Below are positions 31,678 through 40,149 of a stretch of 64,000 nt of DNA, one piece after another (the stretch's first letter is position 1; each line of letters begins with the position of its first letter). The notes beneath the pieces were generated by a model. The model did not search any database and was not told the origin of the DNA. It worked only from the letters and a program-made list of their open reading frames with translations. A program made the translations under genes and the position numbers. Source of the DNA: Kibdelosporangium sp. MJ126-NF4 (GTDB taxonomy: Bacteria > Actinomycetota > Actinomycetes > Mycobacteriales > Pseudonocardiaceae); assembly GCF_000826545.1 (NCBI RefSeq), contig NZ_CDME01000006.1, positions 279,063 through 343,062 of the forward strand. The letters run 5' to 3'.

Positions 31678-32139
31678 TCAGAGCGGCAGCAGCTTGGTCG
31701 TGCTCAGCAGCGGCAGTTTCTGGGTGGCGTCACCAGTCAGTGCCTTGCCACTGGTCAAGTCCTCGACCGACGGCGGGTTGACCCCACCGAGGTTGTTGCC
31801 ACCGATCTTCGGCACAACGTTGATGCCCGGCAGTACCGGCGCCTTGCCGGGCAGCCCCCCGGCGACACCGACACCGTTCACCGACGGCGGAGCGACCGGC
31901 AGGTCGGAACGCTGCTCGGAGCCGGACAGGCCGGGCAGGCCGGACAGGACCGGGAGGGTCTGCGTGTTCGGAACGACGTTCAGGCCACTGCCCAGGTTGG
32001 ACGGCAGGTCCACCAGGTTCGACAGCGGCAGCTCGGGCACACTCGGCATCGTGTCGGCGGACGCCTGGGAGAAGCCGAAACCGAGAGTGCAGGCCGCGAT
32101 GACACTGGCCAGGACGCCGCGACGGATGGTCTTGCGCAC
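31678..32139 (-). CDS. Small secreted protein sharing its C-terminal module with the giant repeat protein
   Basis: A 153-aa exported protein. Signal peptide (V)RKTIRRGVLASVIAACTLGF, cut after ASA; GTG start with GGAGAA upstream. Residues 30-76 resemble the N-terminal part of the downstream neighbour (MPSVPELPLSNLVDLPSNLG versus LPGVPELPLSNLAAPLSNLG). Residues 77-153 (from RSDLPVAPPSVNGVGVAGGL to the end) are nearly identical to the last 78 residues of the 1174-aa repeat protein encoded upstream. At DNA level 153 bases (31738-31890) are identical to 32291-32443. It is therefore a hybrid of the two neighbours' parts. Function unknown; a surface or secreted partner of the repeat protein is a reasonable guess. 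Confidence 0.78.
   Translation of the reverse strand: MRKTIRRGVLASVIAACTLGFGFSQASADTMPSVPELPLSNLVDLPSNLGSGLNVVPNTQTLPVLSGLPGLSGSEQRSDLPVAPPSVNGVGVAGGLPGKAPVLPGINVVPKIGGNNLGGVNPPSVEDLTSGKALTGDATQKLPLLSTTKLLPL
31738..31890 (-). repeat. 153-base identical duplication (second copy at 32291-32443)
   Basis: The two copies encode most of the shared C-terminal module of the small secreted protein and the giant repeat protein. They are identical base for base over this span and differ on both sides, which indicates recent duplication or gene conversion. Confidence 0.85.
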
Positions 32140-32189
32140 GAAAATTCTCCTTGAACGAATTACGGGTGGGAAAGAAGGGATTCCGGGGT

Positions 32190-32217
32190 GGCCGGGGCCC
32201 TGGCGTGGGCCCCGGCC
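32190..32217 (-). terminator. Terminator of the giant repeat-protein gene
   Basis: GGCCGGGGCCC (32190-32200) and GGGCCCCGGCC (32207-32217) pair perfectly across TGGCGT, 10 bases after the stop codon on the minus strand, followed by a pyrimidine-rich stretch (CCCTTCTTTCC). Confidence 0.75.
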
Positions 32218-32227
32218 GTTACTCAGC

Positions 32228-35200
32228 TCACAGCTTCGGCAGCAGCTTGGTCGTGCTCAGCACCGGCAGCGTCTGGGTGACGTCACCAGCCAGTGCCTTG
32301 CCACTGGTCAAGTCCTCGACCGACGGCGGGTTGACCCCACCGAGGTTGTTGCCACCGATCTTCGGCACAACGTTGATGCCCGGCAGTACCGGCGCCTTGC
32401 CGGGCAGCCCCCCGGCGACACCGACACCGTTCACCGACGGCGGGCCGACCGGCAGGTCGCTGCGGGTCTTCTTCTGCGGCAACGCGGGCAGTGAGCCGAC
32501 CTTCGACAAACCGGGCAGCGAGCCCGCCTTCGGCAACGCGGGAAGGGAGCCCGCCTTCGGCAGCGTGGGCAGCTTGTTGGCCGCGAGGCCACTGCCACCA
32601 CCGATGGGCAGGTCGACGATCGGCGCGGTGTCGTCGACCTTGATCACGGTGTTGTTCTGGCCCACGGCAATGGCGTGCGCCAGCACAGGCACCGGGATGT
32701 CGAAGATCTGCACGACAGCACCGATCGGGATCACCTGTTCCACGCCGGACAGCGTGTTCGGCGAACCGGTGGTGTCGTACTCGCCACCCACGTACTCGGT
32801 GGTGTTGTTCTGCGCGATGCCGATCGCGTGTCCGGCAGCCGAGATGGCGTTGCCGAAGATCTGCACCGTCGCGTCGATCGGGACGGCCAGCAGGTTGCCC
32901 GAGATCGACCCGAACTCGCCGCTGGTCGTTCCGTCACCACCGACGAGCATGGTGGTGTCGTTCTGCGTGACGCCGATCGCGTGCCCGACAGCCGAGATGG
33001 CGTCGCCGAAGATCTGCGCGTCGACACCGGCAGGCACGGACAGCAGGTTGCCTGCCAGGTTGCCGCCGTTGCCGGAGGTGATGTTGTCACCACCGGTGAT
33101 GGCGGTGGTCTCGTTCGGGCCGACACCGACAGCGGTGCCTCCCGCCGAGACGGCGTCGCCGAAGACCTGGGCGATGACGCCGACCGGCACGTCGGCCAGG
33201 TTGCCCGAGATCGAGCCACGGTCGCCGCTGGTGGTGATGTCACCGCCGTTGTTGACGCCGAGGTCGTTGACGCCAGTGCCGTTCACCAGCCCGGCGGCCG
33301 CCACGGCGTCACCGAAGACCTGAACGATCGGCATCGGCTCGGCAGCGAGCACGTTGCCCGAGATCGAACCGTCGTCGCCGTTGGTCAGGATGTCGCCACC
33401 CGAGACGACGTCGGTGTGGTTGTCACCGGCACCGTCGACGAGCGAAGCAGCGCCCACCGCGTTGCCGAGCAACTGCACCGCACCGCCAACGGGCACGGAG
33501 GCCACGTTGCCGTTGATCGTTCCGGCCTTGCCGTCGGTGGTGGCGGTGCCACCCGACTTGGCATCGGTGTCACCGACTGCCCACGCGGTCGCCTTGCCCG
33601 CCGCACCGACCGCGTCACCGAAGACCTGCACAGGCAGGGCCACCGGAACAGCGGCGATGTTGCCGGACCCGGCACCGGCGGTGCCCTTGGCGAGGACCGG
33701 GCCACCGGCCTTGGCCATCGTGTCGTGCACCGCGCTCGCCTTGGCGATACCGGCACCCGCCACCGCGTTGCCGAACACCTGCACCGGGGCGAGCACGTCT
33801 GCCGTCACGGCGTTGGACGCCAGCACACCGGCGTCGTCGTAGGTGTTGGTCGGGCCACCGGCGGTGGAGACCTTGGTCTCCGTGACCTTGGCGTTGGTCA
33901 GACCGGCACCGTTGACGCTGTTGCCGAACACCTCGGCGGGCAGGCCGACGGTCGGGGTCACGGCGTTGCCGCCACCCATGCTGTCGTTGCCCGAGGTGCC
34001 GGTGTAGCCACCGGCCTTGGTGACCACGTCGTTGACGGCTTCGGCGTTGCCCTTGCCCACCAGGGTCACGGCGTTGCCGAGCACCTGGACCGGACCGGCG
34101 ACGGACGGACGCACCGCGCCCGCGCCGAGCACCGAGTTGTCGCCGGGAACGACCGACTCGCCACCGGCAGTGGAGAGCTTGTTCTCCGTCGCCAGCGCCT
34201 CGGCCTGGCCGCCCCACGACACGGCGTTGGCGAACACCTCGACCGGCAGTGCGACGGCCGAGCTGATCACGCCACCGGAGATGACGCTGCTGTCCGCGAA
34301 GGACTTCGCGTCGCCACCGGCCTGGGTGACCGTGTCGTTGGCCGCCTTGCTCTTGGCGGTACCGACCCAGGACACGGCGTTGCCGAACACCTCGACCGGA
34401 CCGGCGACGGCCGGGTCGACGATGCTGCCCGCGACGACACCTTCCTTGCCGCTGGTGTTGCTGTCGCCACCGGCCTGGGTGCTGTCCGCGTTGAGGTGGT
34501 TGGTGACCTTCGAGATTCCACCGACGGTCACCGCGTTGGCGAAGACCTGGACCGGCTCGGCCACCGACGGCGTTACCACGTTGCCGCCGAGGAACGACTG
34601 GTCGCCGTTGGTGGAGTTCGAGCCACCGGCCATGGTGATGCCGTCCGTCGCACCGTCGCACAGGGCGGTGCCGCCCAGCGTGGCGGTGTTGCACGTGACA
34701 TCAGTGGGAACCGCGGGCGCGACCTGCAGCGCGGAGCCGGACACGACCGACTCCGTTCCGCTGGTGGCGATGAAGTCCCCGGCCGAGGCGCGCTTACCAA
34801 AGCCCTGTCCGGCCGTGGTGGAGACGATGTTGGCCTCGTTGATGATGGCTTTACCGGCGCTGGCCACGCCGTTGCCGTGCACGCCGACGGGCAGCGCCAG
34901 CGGAACGCCGATGCCGTTTCCGCTGATCGCACCGTTGTCACCGTTGGTGGTGATGGTGCCAGGCGCGTGCGCCTGGTCATTCATGTCGGTGTCGGCCTGG
35001 GCGATGCCGCCCGCGCCGACCCCGTTCCCGGTCACGTTGACCGGGGTGGCGAACGGCACGTCGACGACGTTGCCGCCGATCGCGCTGTTCGCCCCGTCGG
35101 TGACGATGTCACCGCCGGAGATGGTGGTGTTCTCGGACACGAATTTCGTGGTCGCGTTGCCCAGGGCGGCAACCGCGTTGCCGCTGATCCTGATGGGCAG

Positions 35201-35752
35201 TGCCCAGTCGAGGTTGACCACGTTGCCGGCGAGAGCGCTGTCCGAGCCATTAGTCCATACAGGACTGTAATTGGTGTACGTCTCGCTGGATGTCGCATTC
35301 ACGTGTGCGTCACCCCCGGCCGCGATCGCGTTACCCGCGAACTCGATCGGCACGATGATGTGCGGAGTGATCGTGTTGCCGTGCAGCGCGCCGGTCTGCG
35401 GCTGCTTGACCTGCTGGGCGCCGGGCAGCTTGGGTGCCTGCGGCAGTTTGTTCGTCAGGGACTGCACTTTGCCGAGGGCAGGCGCTGCCTTGCCGGCGAC
35501 CGGCAGGCCCTTGGTCAGCGAGTCCTTGCTCACGACGACGTCGCGGTTCACGGCAGGTGTGTTGACCTGGCCGAGCGGAGTACCGAGTGCGTTGTCGTGC
35601 ACCCGTACCGGGACTGCGACCTTCGGGTCCAACAGCGACGCCGGTCGATCCGGGTTCACGTTCTCATTGGCAGAAGCGATGCCTGTACCGAGCATCAGCA
35701 AACCACCGGTGATCAGCGCGGTCTTCAGACCACGCCGCGCCCAGGTTTGCAT
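32228..35752 (-). CDS. Giant secreted protein with 18 chaplin-like tandem repeats
   Basis: A 1174-aa exported protein. The signal peptide MQTWARRGLKTALITGGLLM ends ASA near residue 28. Residues 29-119 are a Leu/Pro/Lys-rich lead-in. Residues 120-1047 are 18 tandem units of about 51 aa with the pattern SGNxxxVPVxxPVQVFGNAV, then AxAG and a polar NDTxxxxGGDxxTSG stretch. This matches the streptomycete chaplin domain (SGNVxQVPVxVPVNVCGN) by eye, but the chaplin cysteines are replaced. Only unit 5 has cysteines (354 and 365). A Lys/Leu/Pro linker (KAGSLPALPKAGSLPGL) and a 78-aa C-terminal module shared with the neighbour at 31678 follow. No LPXTG or membrane anchor. ATG behind AAAGGAGAGA. Chaplins form amyloid surface coats on aerial hyphae, so a structural coat role is inferred. 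Confidence 0.85.
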   Translation of the reverse strand: MQTWARRGLKTALITGGLLMLGTGIASANENVNPDRPASLLDPKVAVPVRVHDNALGTPLGQVNTPAVNRDVVVSKDSLTKGLPVAGKAAPALGKVQSLTNKLPQAPKLPGAQQVKQPQTGALHGNTITPHIIVPIEFAGNAIAAGGDAHVNATSSETYTNYSPVWTNGSDSALAGNVVNLDWALPIRISGNAVAALGNATTKFVSENTTISGGDIVTDGANSAIGGNVVDVPFATPVNVTGNGVGAGGIAQADTDMNDQAHAPGTITTNGDNGAISGNGIGVPLALPVGVHGNGVASAGKAIINEANIVSTTAGQGFGKRASAGDFIATSGTESVVSGSALQVAPAVPTDVTCNTATLGGTALCDGATDGITMAGGSNSTNGDQSFLGGNVVTPSVAEPVQVFANAVTVGGISKVTNHLNADSTQAGGDSNTSGKEGVVAGSIVDPAVAGPVEVFGNAVSWVGTAKSKAANDTVTQAGGDAKSFADSSVISGGVISSAVALPVEVFANAVSWGGQAEALATENKLSTAGGESVVPGDNSVLGAGAVRPSVAGPVQVLGNAVTLVGKGNAEAVNDVVTKAGGYTGTSGNDSMGGGNAVTPTVGLPAEVFGNSVNGAGLTNAKVTETKVSTAGGPTNTYDDAGVLASNAVTADVLAPVQVFGNAVAGAGIAKASAVHDTMAKAGGPVLAKGTAGAGSGNIAAVPVALPVQVFGDAVGAAGKATAWAVGDTDAKSGGTATTDGKAGTINGNVASVPVGGAVQLLGNAVGAASLVDGAGDNHTDVVSGGDILTNGDDGSISGNVLAAEPMPIVQVFGDAVAAAGLVNGTGVNDLGVNNGGDITTSGDRGSISGNLADVPVGVIAQVFGDAVSAGGTAVGVGPNETTAITGGDNITSGNGGNLAGNLLSVPAGVDAQIFGDAISAVGHAIGVTQNDTTMLVGGDGTTSGEFGSISGNLLAVPIDATVQIFGNAISAAGHAIGIAQNNTTEYVGGEYDTTGSPNTLSGVEQVIPIGAVVQIFDIPVPVLAHAIAVGQNNTVIKVDDTAPIVDLPIGGGSGLAANKLPTLPKAGSLPALPKAGSLPGLSKVGSLPALPQKKTRSDLPVGPPSVNGVGVAGGLPGKAPVLPGINVVPKIGGNNLGGVNPPSVEDLTSGKALAGDVTQTLPVLSTTKLLPKL
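32612..35395 (-). repeat. Tandem coding repeat: 18 units of about 153 bases
   Basis: Encodes residues 120-1047 of the giant protein. Fifteen units are exactly 51 codons; others are 50, 52 and 61. Units 6-12 (QVFGNAV type) and 13-17 (QVFGDAV, SGNL type) form two subfamilies, with older divergent units at both ends, so expansion seems to have happened in stages. Confidence 0.88.
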
Positions 35753-35915
35753 CGAGGTGTCTCTCCTTTGTCCTTGTTCTGTGGCAAGGGGATGGGACGG
35801 GTGGCCGGGACGGCAAAGGCGTCAAGGCATGCGACCACCCGGGTCTTGGGGGTGGAAGTGCGCAGCCGACGACAAATAGGCACACGGGCGCTATCGGTGG
35901 CCGCGCGTGCTGAAA

Positions 35916-36677
35916 TCAGTCAGGGGTGACGCCGGGCTGCTCACCAGCAGCCGGGGCGATGTGCTGCGAGATCAGGCGCAGCGCCTGGGAGGTGGCGAAC
36001 CCGGAACCCGGGAACGGCCACGTGTGCGCGACCGCGCCGCCGAACATGTCGTCATTGTTCGATCCACCGTTGCCACACGAGGTGCAGGCGCCAGCGGGCG
36101 CCACGGGTGCGGGCAACGGCAACGGCATCGGCAGGTGGGGGAGGGCGGGGAGTTCCGGTGCCGTGTCGCCGACCGGCGGGGCATGCCGGGGCGACTCGGC
36201 AACGGATGCACGACGGACGTCGTGCGCCGCCACTCGCTCCGGTTCGGCGGAGGGAACCGGAGCGAGCTGGGGGTTGGCGGCAACTGTGCGGACGGCGGAC
36301 TGTGCGTCGGCGTCGTCGACGGTCAGCAGGCGCAACCTGGCGGGCGTGGTCGCCTCGCCGATCTCGGTCCTGGGCGCGGGCAGCCTCAGCTGCGCCGTGA
36401 CGTGCTCGACCGTGCCCTGCACCCGCTGGCCGACTTCTTCCAGTTCGGCGGGCGGCGCGGGCTTCGGCAACACGGCTTCGACGAAGCCCTTGACCTGCTG
36501 CGGGTTCTGCTGGGTCAGCGCGTCGACGACTGGGTTGACCACGTCCTGTTCGGACGATTGGGCCGACGCGGTCGCCGTCGAGAGCAACCAGGCGGCAGCG
36601 GCACCACCGACGAGCACGGCCGCACGTGAGAGGACGCGCCGCAGTCGAGCGGCCCTCTCAGTCCTTGCCGTGTCCAC
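35916..36677 (-). CDS. Secreted protein of unknown function with a Cys-pair C-terminal region
   Basis: A 253-aa exported protein that I do not recognise. The GTG at 36677 places the signal peptide correctly: RLRRVLSRAAVLVGGAAAAW, then LLSTATASA. An ATG at 36767 would add 30 residues ahead of it and cannot be excluded. The mature N-terminus is acidic and helical (SSEQDVVNPVVDALTQQNPQ, ELEEVGQRVQGTVEHVTAQL). A Pro-rich hinge (LPALPHLPMPLPLPAPVAPA) leads to a short terminal domain with one cysteine pair, GACTSCGNGG, then NNDDMFGGAVAHTWPFPGSG. It lies upstream of and in the same direction as the giant repeat protein, 163 bases apart, so it may belong to the same surface system. Confidence 0.7.
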   Translation of the reverse strand: MDTARTERAARLRRVLSRAAVLVGGAAAAWLLSTATASAQSSEQDVVNPVVDALTQQNPQQVKGFVEAVLPKPAPPAELEEVGQRVQGTVEHVTAQLRLPAPRTEIGEATTPARLRLLTVDDADAQSAVRTVAANPQLAPVPSAEPERVAAHDVRRASVAESPRHAPPVGDTAPELPALPHLPMPLPLPAPVAPAGACTSCGNGGSNNDDMFGGAVAHTWPFPGSGFATSQALRLISQHIAPAAGEQPGVTPD

Positions 36678-36825
36678 GGTTCTATGCCTGTCTTCCGGTC
36701 TGGCGAATGGTGGTCGCACCCCGGCGACATCAAGGTCACCAACGGGGTGCGACCGCAAGACTGCCAAAGCCGACCGGGGTGGCGCACGCCGGACGCGACC
36801 AGTCCGCCCGATCGTGTGAACATGC

Positions 36826-38919
36826 TCAAGTCCGTTTCAGCAGCCGTGTCGCACCGGCCGCGACCGTGGTGGCAAGCACCCAACCTGCGGCGATGAGAAC
36901 TCCCGAGACCCATTCGGAGTTGCCGTCCATCCGCCACATCTTGTCCTGGCCCAGATCGATGATCGGCAGCAGCAGGTCCATCGACAGCAGTGCCGGGCTC
37001 CACACCGGATTCTGGTCGTTGTCCAAATGGGACAGTTGGTGGAACGAGAACCAGAGCGTGCCGAGCAGCCAGAAGACCGCGAGCCACACCACCGCGAGCC
37101 ATGGCCGGTACCCGAAGCCGACCGTCTTGTCCTGCAGGAAACCCCAGATCCGGCCGGCCAGCTTGAGTTCCGCGTGCCGCCTGCGCTGCTTCTCCATCAG
37201 CACCCGCTCGGCGAGCTCCTCCTCACCCGCGTCCCGGTACACGGTCACCAGGTGGTCGTAGGGCCCCGGCGCGAAGTCCGGCTGGACCTGTCGCAGCCAC
37301 GCCAGTCTGTCCTTGACCGTGGCGTCGCCGTTGGCCTCGATGGACTCGTACACGAAGTCGTCGACGTCCACCCCGCACGCGGCAGCCCACAGACCGGGGC
37401 CGTCGGAGAGCTTGCGGACGTGCGCGTTGCCGAGCCGGACCGCGCCCTTCGGCGGTTCCTCCGGCGAGAACCGCATGACGAGGTGGTGCGCCTTCAGCCC
37501 GTACCCGTCGAAGGCGACGCTGTCCGGCCTGCCGTCGCCCATCACCGCGTTCGACAGGTGCACGTTGTGCCGGACCTCGGCGAGCCGGGCGCTGACGCCG
37601 CCGTCCGCGACAACGTCCCTGCTGCACAGCAGGTTGTGGCCGATCGAGGCGAACTGCAGGTCGAGCGAGGGCTTGCGGCTGCCGTCGGCCCGCAGCCTCG
37701 GTTCGGTGAACGTCGACCCGGTCACGTTCAGCGAGGCGCCGATCTTGCTGTCCTGCAGCCGGATCGATCCGGTCGCCCGGAGGCCTTCAAGAAACAGCGT
37801 CTCGCCGATGCTCAACCGGTCGGCGAACAACGCGTCCCGCCCGGGGCAGTGCAGGTGTGCGCCGGACAGGCTGGCGCTGCCGTCCACTTTGGCGCCGGGC
37901 AGCCGGACCTGGCCGTACGCGATCAGCGGCGCGTCGTTCGGCGCACCGGCCAGCTCCCCGGACCGCGCGCTCAGGTCACCGCCGACTTCCATGCCGTCAC
38001 CGAACAACGCGACCGGGGCACGGTCGCCGTTCTCGTCGTTCAACGTCTGCTCACAGCCCAGGGTGGCGCCGCTGAGCCGCAGGTAGCCGCCGATCCGGGC
38101 GTCTGCCAGCCGAACCGCGCCCCGGACCGAGAACCCTCTGTTCAGCAACACGTTGCCGTCGACAGTGATCCTGTCGGCGTTCAACGGCGACCGGCCGGGA
38201 GCGGTCAACTCGGCGCCGGTGAACCGCATGTCACCGCAGATGTGCGCGCCCCGCAGCAGCACGCGGCCGGACGACCGGAACCGGCCACCCCGCGCGTCCG
38301 CCAGCAGGTTGCCTTCCGCTGTCATCCCGGTGCCGTCCAACGCGATGCCGTCCGGGTTGAGCAGGCACGATCCGGTGAGCTGGAGGTTTCCGCCGATCTT
38401 CGCGCCGGACAGCCGCGTCTCACCGTTCACCCGGACCACCACGGCCTGCAGCGAGCCGGAGATCCGCAGGCGAGCACCGAGGAACGGACCGTGCAGCACG
38501 GCGCCGGACATCCGCAGCGACCCGTCGATGGTGGCGTCGGTCAGGTCCAGCGCGCCGTCGCAGGTGAATCGCGGTTCGAGGATCAGGTCGCTTTCGACAC
38601 GCACGTTGCGGCCGATCACACCGGGCATCCGGCATCCGTGCATGCGCAACCCGACGAGCCGGGCCATCCGCAGGTCGGGCCGGTGGTCGAAAACACAGTC
38701 GCGCAGGTCGATCACCTGCCGGACGTTCTTGCCCTGCAGGCTGAAGTACTCGGTGACACGGGCCCCGGTCAACCGGATCAGGCTGGGCGACTCACCGCCG
38801 TCGAGCAGCTCGGCCAGCACCTGGCCGCGGATCTCCGCACCAGCGAGGTCGATCCGTTCGCCACGGCGGAAGGCGTCGGCCAGATGCTGCTCGGTCTCAG
38901 TCAGCTCGTAACGGGACAC
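36826..38919 (-). CDS. Beta-helix repeat protein with C-terminal membrane anchor
   Basis: A 697-aa protein. Residues 20-500 are a long series of roughly 20-residue beta-helix coils with pentapeptide-like spacing (LDLTDATIDGSLRMSGAVLH, VRLADARIGGYLRLSGATLG, and similar), often starting with a Leu/Val-rich strand and ending in Gly. This is followed by a helical segment with VDVDDFVYESIEANGDATVK and ELAERVLMEKQRRRHAELKL. Two membrane helices close the protein (WLAVVWLAVFWLLGTLWF, about 612-630, and VSGVLIAAGWVLATTVAAGA). There is no signal peptide, so the coil domain is probably cytoplasmic. Related proteins are often labelled membrane-associated oxidoreductase in databases, without evidence for that activity. 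Divergent from the AI-2E permease gene. Confidence 0.78.
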   Translation of the reverse strand: MSRYELTETEQHLADAFRRGERIDLAGAEIRGQVLAELLDGGESPSLIRLTGARVTEYFSLQGKNVRQVIDLRDCVFDHRPDLRMARLVGLRMHGCRMPGVIGRNVRVESDLILEPRFTCDGALDLTDATIDGSLRMSGAVLHGPFLGARLRISGSLQAVVVRVNGETRLSGAKIGGNLQLTGSCLLNPDGIALDGTGMTAEGNLLADARGGRFRSSGRVLLRGAHICGDMRFTGAELTAPGRSPLNADRITVDGNVLLNRGFSVRGAVRLADARIGGYLRLSGATLGCEQTLNDENGDRAPVALFGDGMEVGGDLSARSGELAGAPNDAPLIAYGQVRLPGAKVDGSASLSGAHLHCPGRDALFADRLSIGETLFLEGLRATGSIRLQDSKIGASLNVTGSTFTEPRLRADGSRKPSLDLQFASIGHNLLCSRDVVADGGVSARLAEVRHNVHLSNAVMGDGRPDSVAFDGYGLKAHHLVMRFSPEEPPKGAVRLGNAHVRKLSDGPGLWAAACGVDVDDFVYESIEANGDATVKDRLAWLRQVQPDFAPGPYDHLVTVYRDAGEEELAERVLMEKQRRRHAELKLAGRIWGFLQDKTVGFGYRPWLAVVWLAVFWLLGTLWFSFHQLSHLDNDQNPVWSPALLSMDLLLPIIDLGQDKMWRMDGNSEWVSGVLIAAGWVLATTVAAGATRLLKRT

Positions 38920-38991
38920 ACCAAGATTCTTTCGTGCGGACGCACCGCCAAGCTGCCCATTTCGGGTCCTCGTACCGATAACGTGACTCGC

Positions 38992-40149
38992 GTGACAAGC
39001 GAGCCAAAGAAGCGGCCGGTGGCCCCGCTCGAAGTGACGAACGTGGTGCCGCGAGGGTTGCGTGTCTCCGCCGCGCTGTCGTGGCGGCTGGCGGTCGTCG
39101 CCCTCGCGCTGTACGGGTTGATGCTGGTCGCGGGGTACTTCTCGACCGTGCTCATCCCGATGGCCATCGCTTTACTGCTTGCCGCGCTGATGGCGCCGGG
39201 TGTGCAGAAGATGGTCGACTGGCGGGTACCGAAGGGGCTGGCCGCGGCGATCGTGATGATCGCCGGGCTCGCGGTGATCGGCGGCCTGCTGACGTTCGTG
39301 ATCTCGGAGTTCTCGACCGGTCTGCCGCAGCTGCAGACCCGGGTGGCCGAGTCGCTCGAGACGATCAAGCGCTGGCTGATCGACGGCCCGATGCACCTGC
39401 GCCAGGAACAGATCACCGACTTCATCGACAACATCATCGAGACGATCAAGAAGAACCAGGCCGAGATCACCTCCGGCGCGCTGACCACCGCGGCCAGCAT
39501 CGGCGAGGGGCTCGCCGGGTTCATCCTGACGCTGTTCATCCTGATCTTCTTCCTCTACGACGGCGAGGGGATCTGGACGTTCCTGGTTCGCGGTGTCCCG
39601 GCGAACGTGCGTGAGCGTGTGGACGTGGCCGGTCGGCGCAGTTTCTCCTCGCTGGTCAGTTATGTACGGGCGACGGCGGCTGTCGCGGTGGTCGACGCGG
39701 TCGGGATCGGCATCGGTCTGGCGATCGTGGGCGTTCCGCTTGTGGTGCCGTTGTCCGCGCTGGTGTTCCTCGGCGCGTTCATCCCGATCATCGGTGCCGT
39801 GATCGCGGGCGTGGTCGCCGTCCTGGTCGCGCTGGTCGCGAACGGTTTCGTCGCGTCGCTGATCGTGCTGGCCATCGTGATCGCGGTCATGCAGCTGGAG
39901 AGTCACATCCTGCAGCCGTGGCTGCTCGGCCGCGCGGTGCGGCTGCACCCGCTGGCCGTGGTCCTGGCGATCACCGCGGGCCTGGTCGCGGCCGGTATCC
40001 CCGGCGCGCTGCTGGCCGTGCCGCTGCTGGCCGTGCTCAACGCGGGCATCCGGTCGCTGCTGAGCGACCGTGACCGGCAGGTCGACGGCGACGACGTCGA
40101 CGTGTTGGACGACTCCGGCTCGAGGCCGGGAAGCCGTGCAAAAGAGTGA
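38992..40149 (+). CDS. AI-2E/PerM-family membrane permease
   Basis: A 385-aa protein of the AI-2E transporter family with about eight helices: SWRLAVVALALYGLMLVAGY and the following helices, a long amphipathic middle segment (TGLPQLQTRVAESLETIKRW), then LSALVFLGAFIPIIGAVIAG and QPWLLGRAVRLHPLAVVLAI, which are family hallmarks. Members export small solutes or exchange cations; the ligand here is unknown. GTG at 38992 is chosen; an in-frame GTG three codons earlier (38983) is possible, and there is no clear ribosome site, so leaderless translation may occur. It overlaps the downstream histidine kinase gene by 14 bases. Confidence 0.85.
   Translation: MTSEPKKRPVAPLEVTNVVPRGLRVSAALSWRLAVVALALYGLMLVAGYFSTVLIPMAIALLLAALMAPGVQKMVDWRVPKGLAAAIVMIAGLAVIGGLLTFVISEFSTGLPQLQTRVAESLETIKRWLIDGPMHLRQEQITDFIDNIIETIKKNQAEITSGALTTAASIGEGLAGFILTLFILIFFLYDGEGIWTFLVRGVPANVRERVDVAGRRSFSSLVSYVRATAAVAVVDAVGIGIGLAIVGVPLVVPLSALVFLGAFIPIIGAVIAGVVAVLVALVANGFVASLIVLAIVIAVMQLESHILQPWLLGRAVRLHPLAVVLAITAGLVAAGIPGALLAVPLLAVLNAGIRSLLSDRDRQVDGDDVDVLDDSGSRPGSRAKE

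Noticed and set aside
32228..35752. LPXTG-anchored surface protein
   Set aside because: No LPXTG-type motif, C-terminal hydrophobic helix or basic tail is present; the protein ends TTKLLPKL.
32675..35929. A 1084-codon plus-strand frame opposite the repeat protein
   Set aside because: It is the mirror of the tandem repeat. It is Arg/His/Asp-rich, without start signal, and the minus strand has signal peptide, ribosome site and conserved repeats.
37027..38991. Long upstream extension of the AI-2E permease frame
   Set aside because: It is antisense to the beta-helix protein, with biased composition and no ribosome site.
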